A stretch of 64,000 nucleotides of DNA, taken from the NCBI GenBank assembly GCA_040381035.1, contig JBEIHY010000001.1:1-64000 (forward strand), in the 5' to 3' direction. Below are positions 27,089-35,387 of the stretch, one piece after another. Numbering within the stretch: the stretch's first letter is position 1; every line of letters begins with the position of its first letter. This DNA is from REEB506 sp040381035. Its GTDB lineage: Bacteria; Pseudomonadota; Alphaproteobacteria; Caulobacterales; Aquidulcibacteraceae. The notes under the pieces were generated by a model, which ran no database searches, had not been told where the DNA came from, and was given only the letters and a program-made list of their open reading frames with translations. The position numbers and the translations under genes were made by a program.

Positions 27089-28315
27089 ATGGATATCCGT
27101 CAGTCTACTTTCGCAACGCCTGAACAGGCCGTCCGTGCGCTCGCGCCGGAAGGACCCTTGGCGATTGCGCGTCCACATCGGGTCGCGGCTGCGGCGACCT
27201 GGTTCCGGGAAAACTTCCCGGGCGATGTGTATTATGCGGTCAAAGCCAATCCGTCCGAATGGGTGCTGCGCGCCTTGTGGGACGCTGGCGTACGCGGTTT
27301 CGATGTCGCTTCGGAAGCCGAAGTGGCGCTGGTGCGCGGCCTGTTTGGGCCGGAGGCGAAGCTCGTCTTCATGCATCCAGTGAAATCGCGCCGGGCGATT
27401 GCGCGCGCCTATCACGATCATGGCGTGCGCACCTTCGTGCTCGATTCGGCTGAGGAACTCGCCAAGATCCTCGCCGAGACCAATGGCGCGAAGGATCTGA
27501 CGCTGATCGTGCGCCTTGCGGTGTCGAATGACGGCGCGTCCTTGCCGCTGGCGGCGAAGTTTGGCGCCTCGTTTGCCGAAGCGCCCGCTTTGCTGCGCCA
27601 GGCCCGCGGCGCGACCGAGGAGCTGATGGGGGTCAGCTTCCATGTCGGCAGCCAGTGCATGCGCCCGCTCGCTTACAAGGCGGCGATGCTGGAAGCCAAT
27701 CGCGCGATCATCAAGGCCGGCATCGTCGCCGATGTCGTTGATGTCGGCGGCGGCTTCCCGGCGATCTATCCAGGCATGGAGCCGCCCGAAATGAGCGTCT
27801 ATATGCGCGAAATCCGCGACACGTTTGAGCAGATGTTCGTCGCCCAGAACGCGAAATTGTGGGCTGAGCCCGGCCGCGCGCTGGTTGCTGAAGCCGGCTC
27901 GATCGTCACCCGCGTTGATCTGCGCAAGGGCGATGCGCTGTATTTGAACGACGGCGCCTATGGCAATCTGTTCGACGCCACGCATGTGAAATGGCCGTTC
28001 CCAGTCAAGTTGATGCGCGACAGCCGCGCCAAAACCGCGCCGTTCCGCTTCTATGGCCCGACCTGCGATTCGATCGACGCCGCCCAGGGCCCGTTTGACC
28101 TGCCGGCCGATATCCAGGAAGGCGATTATATCGAGATCGGCATGCTCGGCGCTTATGGCGTCGCCATGGCGACGCGGTTCAACGGCTTTGGCGATACCGA
28201 ACTGGCGATCACGCAAGACGCACCATGGGCGAGCATGTTTGCCGCACCCGAGGCGCAGGCGGAATCAACAGTGGTCCAGATGTCGAGCGCCAAGCGCAAA
28301 CCGAAACGGAAATAA
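27089..28315 (+). CDS. type III PLP-dependent ornithine/lysine decarboxylase
   Basis: A 408-residue alanine-racemase-fold decarboxylase that makes putrescine from ornithine (or cadaverine from lysine). The PLP lysine is in VYYAVKANPSEWVLRAL. GVSFHVGSQC carries the His that stacks on the cofactor, VDVGGGFPAIYPG binds phosphate and WAEPGRALVAEAGS is the family EPGR motif. The catalytic cysteine and aspartate lie in GPTCDSIDA. The preference for ornithine or lysine cannot be read with confidence. The C-terminal tail is basic (SSAKRKPKRK). An AGGGGGG ribosome site precedes the ATG. It stands alone and ends at a strong terminator. Confidence 0.92.
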   Translation: MDIRQSTFATPEQAVRALAPEGPLAIARPHRVAAAATWFRENFPGDVYYAVKANPSEWVLRALWDAGVRGFDVASEAEVALVRGLFGPEAKLVFMHPVKSRRAIARAYHDHGVRTFVLDSAEELAKILAETNGAKDLTLIVRLAVSNDGASLPLAAKFGASFAEAPALLRQARGATEELMGVSFHVGSQCMRPLAYKAAMLEANRAIIKAGIVADVVDVGGGFPAIYPGMEPPEMSVYMREIRDTFEQMFVAQNAKLWAEPGRALVAEAGSIVTRVDLRKGDALYLNDGAYGNLFDATHVKWPFPVKLMRDSRAKTAPFRFYGPTCDSIDAAQGPFDLPADIQEGDYIEIGMLGAYGVAMATRFNGFGDTELAITQDAPWASMFAAPEAQAESTVVQMSSAKRKPKRK

Positions 28316-28330
28316 GCTCCAGCCAAATCG

Positions 28331-28374
28331 CAAACAAACGCCGCGCCAACTCTTGTTGGCGCGGTGTTTGTTTG
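28331..28374. terminator. long bidirectional hairpin terminator
   Basis: Arms 28331-28350 and 28355-28374 form a 20-bp stem with one G-T mismatch and a TCTT loop; the outer part is CAAACAAAC / GTTTGTTTG. It lies between the convergent decarboxylase and panD genes and could end both transcripts. Confidence 0.85.
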
Positions 28375-28427
28375 CGCCCAGGCCGATATTGCCCAAGCGC
28401 AGAGCGGCCCGCTTTGCGCCTTTCGGC

Positions 28428-28781
28428 TCAAGCCGCATAGGGCTCGTTTCGATCGTTCAGCAGAACCACAGTCGGGCTGTAGTTGCGCGCCTCTTCAGCC
28501 GGCAACTGGCCATAAGCAACGACAATGATCCGGTCGTCCTTCTGTACCAGCCGGGCGGCAGCGCCATTAACGCCGAACTCGCGCGAGCCGCGATCGGCCT
28601 CGATTGCATACGTGGTGAAACGCGCGCCGTTATTAATGTTCAGCACATCAACCTGCTCATGCGGTAGGATGCCGGCCTGATCGAGCAGGTCGCGATCGAT
28701 CGAGATCGATCCTTCATAGGTAAGGTCCGCACGGGTAACCACCGCGCGGTGCAGTTTCGCTTTCATCAGTGTGAGCAACAT
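28428..28781 (-). CDS. panD: aspartate 1-decarboxylase PanD
   Basis: Pyruvoyl enzyme making beta-alanine for pantothenate and coenzyme A. The self-cleavage site is seen as YEGSISID (Gly-Ser), with MKAKLHRAVVTRADL before it and NGARFTTYAIEADRGS and VNGAAARLVQKDD after it. I place the start at 28781 (MLLTLMKAKLHR, 117 residues) by alignment with the E. coli N-terminus MIRTMLQGKLHR; an ATG at 28766 is possible and neither has a good ribosome site. The gene follows asd on the same strand, so both aspartate-using enzymes may be co-transcribed. Confidence 0.95.
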   Translation of the reverse strand: MLLTLMKAKLHRAVVTRADLTYEGSISIDRDLLDQAGILPHEQVDVLNINNGARFTTYAIEADRGSREFGVNGAAARLVQKDDRIIVVAYGQLPAEEARNYSPTVVLLNDRNEPYAA

Positions 28782-28855
28782 GATTAGAATCCGGACAATT
28801 GCCGCCCGGAGAAGCAAGACGCACACCAAAACGCGCTCGCTTTGCAGTCAGTCGA

Positions 28856-29887
28856 TCACGAAACCGAGAGCCGCTTGAACAGTCCGCGATTCATCATCAG
28901 CTCAGCGATCTGCACGGCGTTCAGGGCCGCGCCCTTGCGCAGATTGTCGCTGACGCACCAAAAGGCGAGCCCGTTTTCGACCGTGGAATCTTCGCGAATG
29001 CGGCTGACATAGGTGGCCCATTCGCCGGCGGCTTCGACCGGGGTGATATAGCCCTCATCCTCGCGCGTATCGACGACCATGATGCCTGGCGCCTCGCGCA
29101 AGATCTCGCGCGCTTCTTCTGCGCTGATCGGATTTTCAAACTCCACATTCACCGCTTCGGAATGGCCCACAAACACCGGCACGCGCACGCAGGTGGCGGT
29201 GAGTTTGATCTTGGTGTCGAGGATCTTCTTGGTCTCGACATTCATCTTCCACTCTTCCTTCGTGTAGCCGTCCTCCATGAACACATCGATGTGGGGGATG
29301 ACATTGAAAGCGATCTGCTTGGTGAATTGCTCCTTGCGGATTTCGTCATTGACGAAGATGCCGCGGGTTTGCGTCCACAGCTCCTCCATGGCCTCTTTGC
29401 CTTTGCCGGAAACCGATTGGTAGGTGGCAACGACCACGCGGGTGATCTTGGCGCGGTCGTGCAACGGCTTTAGCGCCACGACCAATTGCGCGGTGGAGCA
29501 GTTCGGATTTGCAACGATATTGAGCTTATCAAAGCCCATCACTGCATCGGGGTTCACTTCCGGCACGACCAGCGGCACCCGCGGGTCCATCCGCCAGGCC
29601 GAGCTGTTGTCGATCACCACGCAGCCGGTCGCGCCGATCTTGGGCGACCATTCCTTTGAGACCGCGCCACCTGCGCTCATCAGGCAGATATCGTAGCCGG
29701 TGAAATCGAAATGCTCGAGGTCCTGGCATTTCAGCGTCTTGTCGCCAAAGCTGACTTCGGTTCCGACCGAACGGCGCGATGCGACCGCCGCGACATGGTC
29801 GGCCGGAAACAGCCGCTCATCCAGAATCGCGAGCATTTCGCGCCCGACATTTCCCGTGGCGCCGACCACTGCAACCCGCAAACCCAT
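28856..29887 (-). CDS. asd: aspartate-semialdehyde dehydrogenase Asd
   Basis: Reduces aspartyl phosphate to the semialdehyde, the branch point for lysine/diaminopimelate, threonine and methionine. The NADP loop is VAVVGATGNVGREML. The catalytic cysteine is in IVANPNCSTAQLVVAL, and substrate residues are in TYQSVSGKGKEAMEEL and RVPVFVGHSEAVNVE. The length is 343 residues from the ATG at 29887, which has GAAGGAG six bases upstream; an earlier in-frame TTG is less likely. Confidence 0.97.
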   Translation of the reverse strand: MGLRVAVVGATGNVGREMLAILDERLFPADHVAAVASRRSVGTEVSFGDKTLKCQDLEHFDFTGYDICLMSAGGAVSKEWSPKIGATGCVVIDNSSAWRMDPRVPLVVPEVNPDAVMGFDKLNIVANPNCSTAQLVVALKPLHDRAKITRVVVATYQSVSGKGKEAMEELWTQTRGIFVNDEIRKEQFTKQIAFNVIPHIDVFMEDGYTKEEWKMNVETKKILDTKIKLTATCVRVPVFVGHSEAVNVEFENPISAEEAREILREAPGIMVVDTREDEGYITPVEAAGEWATYVSRIREDSTVENGLAFWCVSDNLRKGAALNAVQIAELMMNRGLFKRLSVS

Positions 29888-30072
29888 CGCCAACTCCTTC
29901 GCCGGTCCGCCGCGCCGCGCGCCCCCGTCTCACAAACTCTTCACTTAAGGTTCATGTTGTTTGGATGCAAATCCAACCAGTGGATCACCGCGTCGCGTGG
30001 GCGACGTGATTGAATTGAGCAAAAGCCACGCTTGAGCCGCGTCCGATGCGCGACTTCTGAGGAGACATATAA

Positions 30073-30876
30073 ATGACCACTCGTGCGATTTCCGCCGCCG
30101 GCCTGGCGCTGGCTTTAGCCCTAGCGCCGCTGCCGGCTTTGGCTCAAACCGGCGCGCCCACCGGTCAAAGCTTCATGCCGGGCATTTTCGGCTGTTCGGC
30201 CTCGGGCGGCAAGCAAACCACCGGCGCTGTGCTTGGCGGTGTTCTGGGCGGCGTGGCCGGAAATCAAATTTCCAAAAAGAACAAGACCCTGGGCACGATT
30301 CTGGGCGCAGCCGTTGGGGCCGGCGTCGGCTCCTGGATCGGCTGCAAGATGCAGCGCGGCGATCAGGAAAAGGCCCAAGCCGCCGCTGAACGCGCCATCG
30401 CCAATGGCCAAAACCAAACCTGGTCCAATCCCGAAACCGGCGCCCGCGGGGCCGTCAATGTCGTGAATGAGGGCGGCGGCGCGGTCAGCCTGTCGAACCT
30501 GAAGTTCGCGCCGGGCGTGACGCCGGTTGGCAGCTACACTTCGGTGTCGGGCGCCTATAAGGCTGCCTCTACCGCCAATCTGCGCGCAAGCCCGAACACC
30601 AAGGCCAAGATCACCGGCAAGCTGGCGCCCGGCCAACAGGTCGATGTGGTTGCAGGCGTTGCCAACTCACCGTGGCTGCTGGTCAGCCAGGGCGGGCTCG
30701 CCACCGGCTATGTGTCGGCCAGCCTACTCCGCAGCCTGGATGGCGGGATGGTGCAGGCGGCCAATACCTGCCGGCTGGTGACGGAGGAAATCTCCACCGC
30801 CGATGGCGGCACGCAACAGACCCGCTACCGCGCCTGCCGCACGCCAGACGGCGGCTGGCAGCTTAGCGACGCTTAA
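30073..30876 (+). CDS. exported glycine-zipper and SH3-domain protein
   Basis: A 267-residue envelope protein. The signal peptide (MTTRAISAAGLALALALAPLPALAQ) is followed by a 17-kDa-antigen-like glycine zipper (GAVLGGVLGGVAGNQISKKN, LGTILGAAVGAGVGSWIG), a motif that inserts in or lies on membranes. A bacterial SH3 domain (about residues 160-220) starts at YKAASTANLRASPNTKAKI, suggesting binding to peptidoglycan or other wall structures. Cysteines near the C-terminus (NTCRLV, RACRTP) could form a disulfide. A GAGGAG ribosome site stands before the ATG. It is divergent from asd. Confidence 0.85.
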   Translation: MTTRAISAAGLALALALAPLPALAQTGAPTGQSFMPGIFGCSASGGKQTTGAVLGGVLGGVAGNQISKKNKTLGTILGAAVGAGVGSWIGCKMQRGDQEKAQAAAERAIANGQNQTWSNPETGARGAVNVVNEGGGAVSLSNLKFAPGVTPVGSYTSVSGAYKAASTANLRASPNTKAKITGKLAPGQQVDVVAGVANSPWLLVSQGGLATGYVSASLLRSLDGGMVQAANTCRLVTEEISTADGGTQQTRYRACRTPDGGWQLSDA

Positions 30877-30888
30877 CACAGCGACGTC

Positions 30889-30918
30889 AGCGCAGGCGGC
30901 GGCCCCGTCGCCTGCGCT
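30889..30918. terminator. GC-rich hairpin between convergent genes, possible terminator
   Basis: AGCGCAGGCG (30889-30898) pairs perfectly with CGCCTGCGCT (30909-30918) between the convergent SH3-protein and exoD genes. There is no T-run on either side, so terminator function is only inferred from position. Confidence 0.4.
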
Positions 30919-30922
30919 TCGC

Positions 30923-31609
30923 TTACAGCCCAAGCAGCTTTTGCGTGGCGCCCCACAGCACGTCATAACCGAGCGCGCCAATCGCAACCGTTGCGGCTGA
31001 GACAAGCGCCAGCAGCACACCGTCCTTGGCCACCAGCCCCAGCGCAAACAGCACGACCGCCACGCCAGGGATCAGCGGCGCAAGCGGGATGAATCCCAGC
31101 GGAAATGTGACGAGCGCCGCGGTGCAAATCAGCAATCCAACCAGAATGACAAACGGCGCCTGGCTCATGAACCGCCAACGCGGCTTCAAGATTTTGTCGA
31201 TCCAGCGCGCCGTCGGGCGCAGCGCCTTGACCGCACGGACCAACGCGCCAGACCCGATTGAAATGTTCTGCACGCCGCCCGGCAGCCACGGCTTGTGCAG
31301 GCCCAAGGCAAGCTGCCCGGCGATCACCAGCGTCAGCCCTGCCGTCGCCCAGGTCAGGCCCGGCACGGCGGTGAGCGGCGAAATCGCGAACACGCCGAGG
31401 AACAGAAGCAGCGGCCCATAGGCCCGCCGGCCGATTGTATCGAGCACGGCGCGGATGGTGACTTTTTCCACCGTTTCAGCCGGCACGGTCTGGCATTCGA
31501 CCAGCGAGCACAGCCGATCGAGCAGGCCGGTGAGATTTTCAATCGGCGGCTGCGGCTTGCGGGCGCGCTTTGGCCTGGCGGCAGTCGGCAGGGCGGCAGT
31601 GTCTGTCAT
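30923..31609 (-). CDS. exoD: ExoD-family membrane protein
   Basis: A 228-residue inner-membrane protein of the ExoD family, named after a rhizobial gene affecting exopolysaccharide and alkali tolerance; its molecular role is unknown. Family features are NLTGLLDRLCSLV, a repeated hydrophobic block with RAYGPLLLFLGVFAISPLTAVPG, and FPLGFIPLAPLIPGVAVVLFALGLVAKDG. The start is placed at 31609 (MTDTAALPTAARPKR); an upstream in-frame start at 31627 is weaker. The N-terminus is basic and probably cytoplasmic. Confidence 0.88.
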   Translation of the reverse strand: MTDTAALPTAARPKRARKPQPPIENLTGLLDRLCSLVECQTVPAETVEKVTIRAVLDTIGRRAYGPLLLFLGVFAISPLTAVPGLTWATAGLTLVIAGQLALGLHKPWLPGGVQNISIGSGALVRAVKALRPTARWIDKILKPRWRFMSQAPFVILVGLLICTAALVTFPLGFIPLAPLIPGVAVVLFALGLVAKDGVLLALVSAATVAIGALGYDVLWGATQKLLGL

Positions 31610-31657
31610 TGCGCCAGCTTGCCCCAATTCGGCGCCGTGGAGAAGCCGGCCTCGGCT

Positions 31658-32276
31658 TTACAGTTCCGCCTTGCCCTTGCCGGCGATGATCTGGGCGCGA
31701 AACTTGGCGATCCGTGCAGTGCGCGTTGCGGATGCCTTGGCGGAGCTGAGATTGATGACGTAACTGCGCTGTCGGCCAGGCGTCAGAGCGTGAAAAGCAT
31801 CCGCCAGATCGGGATCGACGTCGAGCGCCTCGATCAACTCATCTGGCAGGACAAACGCCGCCGGCGGCTTTGGCGCTACAATGCCTGCGGCGGCATAGTT
31901 CATCGCTTCCATGAGATAAGCGCGGATCGTCGGGGCAAGCGCACGCGATTGGGCCTGCGACGTCATACCGATCATGGCGGCGATGCGTGTGTTCGGCCCT
32001 GGCCGCTCCACCCCCGGCGGGGTCTTTCATCAAGGCTGCGTTGAAGAAAGACAGACGAAGATCGCCCTTAAAGGCGCCGAAGACGGCGATATTGCCTCGC
32101 GCATGCATGTAACCGGGATGGCCCCACTTCAGCATCTCCGCGAGCTCGACTGCCTGGCAGATGGCGCGCAAATCGGCCAGGCCTTCGGCCCATTGCCGCG
32201 TTGAGCAGGTGGGCGTGGCGAACCGATCGCACCGTCTGCACCCTTTGGCGAAATAATCCTCAATCGCGGTGATCAT
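31658..32276 (-). pseudogene. YdeI/OmpD-associated (DUF1801-type) protein, frameshifted
   Basis: From the ATG at 32276 the protein reads as a DUF1801/YdeI-like domain (MITAIEDYFAKGC, LKWGHPGYMHARGNIAVFGA, LRLSFFNAALMKDPAG). Just after DPAG the frame breaks. The next frame continues exactly as expected: VERPGPNTRIAAMIGM, then ALDVDPDLADAFHALTPGRQ and the C-terminal YVINLSSAKASATRTARIAK that marks the YdeI family. The switch lies at a run of five C at 32011-32015; four would restore the frame, giving about 205 residues. The total of 619 bases is one too many. This may be a homopolymer sequencing error or a true disruption. Confidence 0.85.
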
Positions 32277-32478
32277 GCCGCCAATCTGGACCCAATCCGG
32301 CGGCAGAGCACCGGGGGATCAAATTACTCAACCGCCCTTGCCTTTAGCCCAGGCCTGTGGCCTATGCGGGCCTTCGCGTGAGGTGCGGTCAGCGCCGGGT
32401 ATTGGCCTGGGGCGTGATCCATCGTTTGTCCGGTTCTTCCTCCGGGCAGGCGCCGCAGCTCCATTGGAAGGGACAACA

Positions 32479-32877
32479 ATGCCTTATTACGAACACGTGC
32501 TGATCGCACGGCCTGACATTTCGCCCCAGCAGGTCGATGCCTTGATCGAAGACATCATCAAGACGCTCGGCGAACAGGGCGGCAAAGTCACCAAGAACGA
32601 ATATTGGGGCCTTCGCAATCTGTCCTACCGGGTCAACAAGAACCGCAAGGGCCATTATTGCCTGCTTAACATCGACGCGCCGGCGCCGGCCGTGCATGAA
32701 TTGGAGCGCCGCGCGCGGATCAACGAGGACGTCATGCGCTACCTGACCGTGCGCGTTGAAAAGCTCGATGAAGAGCCCTCACCCGTGCTCGCCCGGCGCG
32801 ACCGTGACGAGAAGCGCCGCCAGCGCCGCGAAGGCCGCGAAGATGGTGGTTTCGACGGCCCGATGGGGATGGATTAA
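32479..32877 (+). CDS. rpsF: 30S ribosomal protein S6
   Basis: A 132-residue S6 protein of the small subunit, which pairs with S18. The start at 32479 has GGAAGGGAC upstream and gives the canonical MPYYEHVLIARPDIS. Family blocks VTKNEYWGLRNLSYRVNKNRKGHY and INEDVMRYLTVRVEKLDE (in two parts) are intact. The C-terminal tail is charged and ends GGFDGPMGMD. First gene of an rpsF-rpsR-rplI set, three bases from rpsR. Confidence 0.98.
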   Translation: MPYYEHVLIARPDISPQQVDALIEDIIKTLGEQGGKVTKNEYWGLRNLSYRVNKNRKGHYCLLNIDAPAPAVHELERRARINEDVMRYLTVRVEKLDEEPSPVLARRDRDEKRRQRREGREDGGFDGPMGMD

Positions 32878-32880
32878 GCC

Positions 32881-33138
32881 ATGACCGCGAAAATGAACAT
32901 CACCAATATCCCGGCCCGGCGTCCGTTCGGTCGTCGCCGCAAGGTGTGCCCTTTCTCCGGCGCAGGCAGCCCGCCGATCGACTATAAGGACGTCAAATTG
33001 CTCCAGCGCTTCATCAGCGAAAAGGGCAAGATCGTCCCGGCCCGGATCACCGCCGTTTCCGCCAAGAAGCAACGTGAACTCGCCCGCGCCATCAAGCGCG
33101 CGCGTTACCTCGCGCTGCTGCCCTACGCCGTTCAATAG
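32881..33138 (+). CDS. rpsR: 30S ribosomal protein S18
   Basis: An 85-residue S18 protein. It shows the family KVCPFSGAGSPPIDYKDVK, LLQRFISEKGKIVPARITAV and KKQRELARAIKRARYLALLP. The first cysteine region carries a single cysteine, as usual in the zinc-free form. Located three bases after rpsF and 13 bases before rplI. Confidence 0.98.
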   Translation: MTAKMNITNIPARRPFGRRRKVCPFSGAGSPPIDYKDVKLLQRFISEKGKIVPARITAVSAKKQRELARAIKRARYLALLPYAVQ

Positions 33139-33151
33139 GAGGGCTTGAGCC

Positions 33152-33730
33152 ATGAAAGTCATCCTGCTTGAGCGCGTCGACAAACTCGGCGCCATTGGCG
33201 ATGTGGTCACGGTGAAGCCGGGCTTTGGCCGCAACTTCCTGTTGCCGGCCCATAAGGCGCTGCGCGCCACCGACGCCAATCTGAAGAAGTTCGAAGCCCA
33301 AAAGGCCGAGATCATCGCCCGCAACGCCGCCGCTAAGGAAAAGGCCGGCGGCGCCGCCGCGAAGCTCGAAGGCCAGGTGTTCGTGCTGATCCGCCAGGCC
33401 GGCGAATCCGGCCAGCTCTATGGCTCGGTTTCGGCCCGCGATATCACCGATAGCGCAGCCGCCGCCGGCTTCACGATCGAGCGCAACGCCATCGTACTGG
33501 ACAAGCCGATCAAGACGATCGGCATGCACCCGGTGAAGGCGCGCCTGCATGCCGAAGTGGTGGTCAACATCACCGCCAATGTCGCGCGCAGCGCCGATGA
33601 AGCCGAACGCCAGGCCAAGGGCGAAAACGTCATCGAAGCCGCGCTCGCCGAGCAACGCGCCGATGACGCCGCCGCCGCCAAGGAGATCGCGGCCAACTCG
33701 ATCGCGAACGAGATGCCGCTGCCGGAATAA
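33152..33730 (+). CDS. rplI: 50S ribosomal protein L9
   Basis: A 192-residue L9 protein with MKVILLERVDKLGAIGDVV, VKPGFGRNFLLPAHKAL, the long connecting helix and the C-terminal RNA-binding domain (GQLYGSVSARDIT, HPVKARLHAEVVVNI). It is longer than E. coli L9 because of an Ala/Glu-rich C-terminal extension common in alphaproteobacteria. An AGGAGG-type ribosome site precedes the ATG. Last gene before the terminator at 33761. Confidence 0.98.
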   Translation: MKVILLERVDKLGAIGDVVTVKPGFGRNFLLPAHKALRATDANLKKFEAQKAEIIARNAAAKEKAGGAAAKLEGQVFVLIRQAGESGQLYGSVSARDITDSAAAAGFTIERNAIVLDKPIKTIGMHPVKARLHAEVVVNITANVARSADEAERQAKGENVIEAALAEQRADDAAAAKEIAANSIANEMPLPE

Positions 33731-33760
33731 TCGGTCTTCTGCGCATCGCCCTCACCCCTT

Positions 33761-33792
33761 GCCCTCTCTCCCCTGCGGGAGAGGGGGCGTTT
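33761..33792 (+). terminator. terminator after rplI, related to the intergenic REP-like element
   Basis: A 12-bp stem (33761-33772 with 33777-33788, one T-G wobble) with a CTGC loop is followed by a T-rich tail (GTTTATTCT). The left part CCTCACCCCTTGCCCTCTC resembles the arm of the repeat at 63481-63570, so the terminator may derive from the same repeat family. Confidence 0.75.
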
Positions 33793-33890
33793 ATTCTGAG
33801 CCATAACCCTTGAACATCGCGATCGCCGCGCTTGCCGACCGCCCCCGAATCCCCTGATTTGTTGCGCTGTCGGAACAAGGGGCGTGTGAC

Positions 33891-35387
33891 ATGGCGGATG
33901 GGGAAGGCCCGGTTCAAACACCTGCACCGACCAAAGCCGCGCCGCATTCGATCGAGGCCGAACAGGCTTTGCTCGGCGCCATTCTTTACGACAACGAAAC
34001 CTTCAACCGCCTCGGCGACAAGCTGAAGCCGGAGCATTTCTACGATCCGGTCCATGCGCTGATCTATGAGCGCTGCGCGCGACTGATCCGCGCCAACAGG
34101 CTCGCCGACGGCGTCACCCTGAAAGAGCAATTCCAAAAGGAAGGCGCACTCGCCCAGATTGGCGGAGCGCAATATCTCGTCACCCTGATCGAGAACGCCG
34201 CCCGCTTGCCGACCCACGCGGTCGAATACGGCGAGATGATCTATGATCTGGCGCTGCGCCGCGCCTTGATCCGCATCGGCGAAGAAATCGCAGGCCTTGC
34301 CCGCGATCCGCGCGAGGGCGACAGCGGGGAGGTGCTGCTGTCGACCTCCGAACAGAAGTTGTTCAATCTCGGCGCCTTCGGCACGGAGAACAAGGGTTTT
34401 GCGCCGTTTTCGCGCGCACTCACCGCCTCGATCGAAATGGTCACGGCGGCGGTGAAAACCAAAGACGATGTATCGGGGCTGAAAACTAATTTCGACGATC
34501 TTGATCGGATGCTGGGCGGCTTGCACAAATCCGATTTGATCATCCTGGCCGGCCGGCCTTCGATGGGCAAAACCGCGCTCGCCACCAATATCGCCTTCAA
34601 CATCGCGCATAATCGCTTGAAGGATACGCGTGATCCGAAAACGCTGGGTCCGGACGATCGCCGCCAAGGCGGGGTCGTTGCGTTCTATTCGCTGGAAATG
34701 AGCGCCGAGCAGCTTGCCTCCCGCTTGCTGGCTGACTTCGCCTCCATCGAAAGCGACCGCATCCGCCGCGGCAAGCTTTCCAAAGAAGAGTTCGAGCGCC
34801 TGAAGGACGCCTCCGTCACCCTCGCATCCCTGCCGCTGCACATTGATGAGACCGGGGCCATCCCGATCAGTTCGCTGCAGGCGCGCGCACGCAGGCTGCA
34901 GCGAACCCATGGCCTGGATTGCATCGTGGTGGATTATCTCCAGCTCGTCACCGCCGGCGAACGCAAGAGCGAGGGCCGCGTGCAAGAGGTCAGCGAAATC
35001 ACGATGGGGCTGAAAGCGCTGGCCAAGGATCTGAAAGTGCCGGTCGTTGCGCTGTCGCAGCTGTCGCGCCAGGTGGAGCTGCGCGAAGACAAGCGCCCGC
35101 AATTGTCGGACCTGCGCGAATCCGGCTCGATCGAGCAGGACGCTGACGCGGTGCTTTTCGTCTACCGCGAAAGCTATTATCTGGAACGTCAGGAGCCGCA
35201 GGCCGGCACCCAAAAACACTTTGAATGGCAGCAACAGGTTGAAGCGGTGCGCAATCAGGCCGAAGTCATTATCGGCAAGCAGCGCCACGGGCCGATCGGC
35301 AAGGTGAGGTTGCACTTTGACAGTCGCTACACCCGCTTCGGCAACCTCGCCCAGACCGGCCGATTCAACAACGATCCCGACGAGTGA
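33891..35387 (+). CDS. dnaB: replicative DNA helicase DnaB
   Basis: A 498-residue hexameric helicase that unwinds the replication fork. The N-terminal domain begins PHSIEAEQALLGAILYDNE. The RecA-type motor domain has Walker A as AGRPSMGKTALATNIAF, Walker B in CIVVDYLQLV and the sensor/arginine finger region SQLSRQVELREDKRPQLSDLRESGSIEQDAD (in parts). A loop with GGVVAFYSLEMSAEQLASR is typical. No intein was seen. The 3' end overlaps the start of alr by 71 bases. Confidence 0.97.
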   Translation: MADGEGPVQTPAPTKAAPHSIEAEQALLGAILYDNETFNRLGDKLKPEHFYDPVHALIYERCARLIRANRLADGVTLKEQFQKEGALAQIGGAQYLVTLIENAARLPTHAVEYGEMIYDLALRRALIRIGEEIAGLARDPREGDSGEVLLSTSEQKLFNLGAFGTENKGFAPFSRALTASIEMVTAAVKTKDDVSGLKTNFDDLDRMLGGLHKSDLIILAGRPSMGKTALATNIAFNIAHNRLKDTRDPKTLGPDDRRQGGVVAFYSLEMSAEQLASRLLADFASIESDRIRRGKLSKEEFERLKDASVTLASLPLHIDETGAIPISSLQARARRLQRTHGLDCIVVDYLQLVTAGERKSEGRVQEVSEITMGLKALAKDLKVPVVALSQLSRQVELREDKRPQLSDLRESGSIEQDADAVLFVYRESYYLERQEPQAGTQKHFEWQQQVEAVRNQAEVIIGKQRHGPIGKVRLHFDSRYTRFGNLAQTGRFNNDPDE

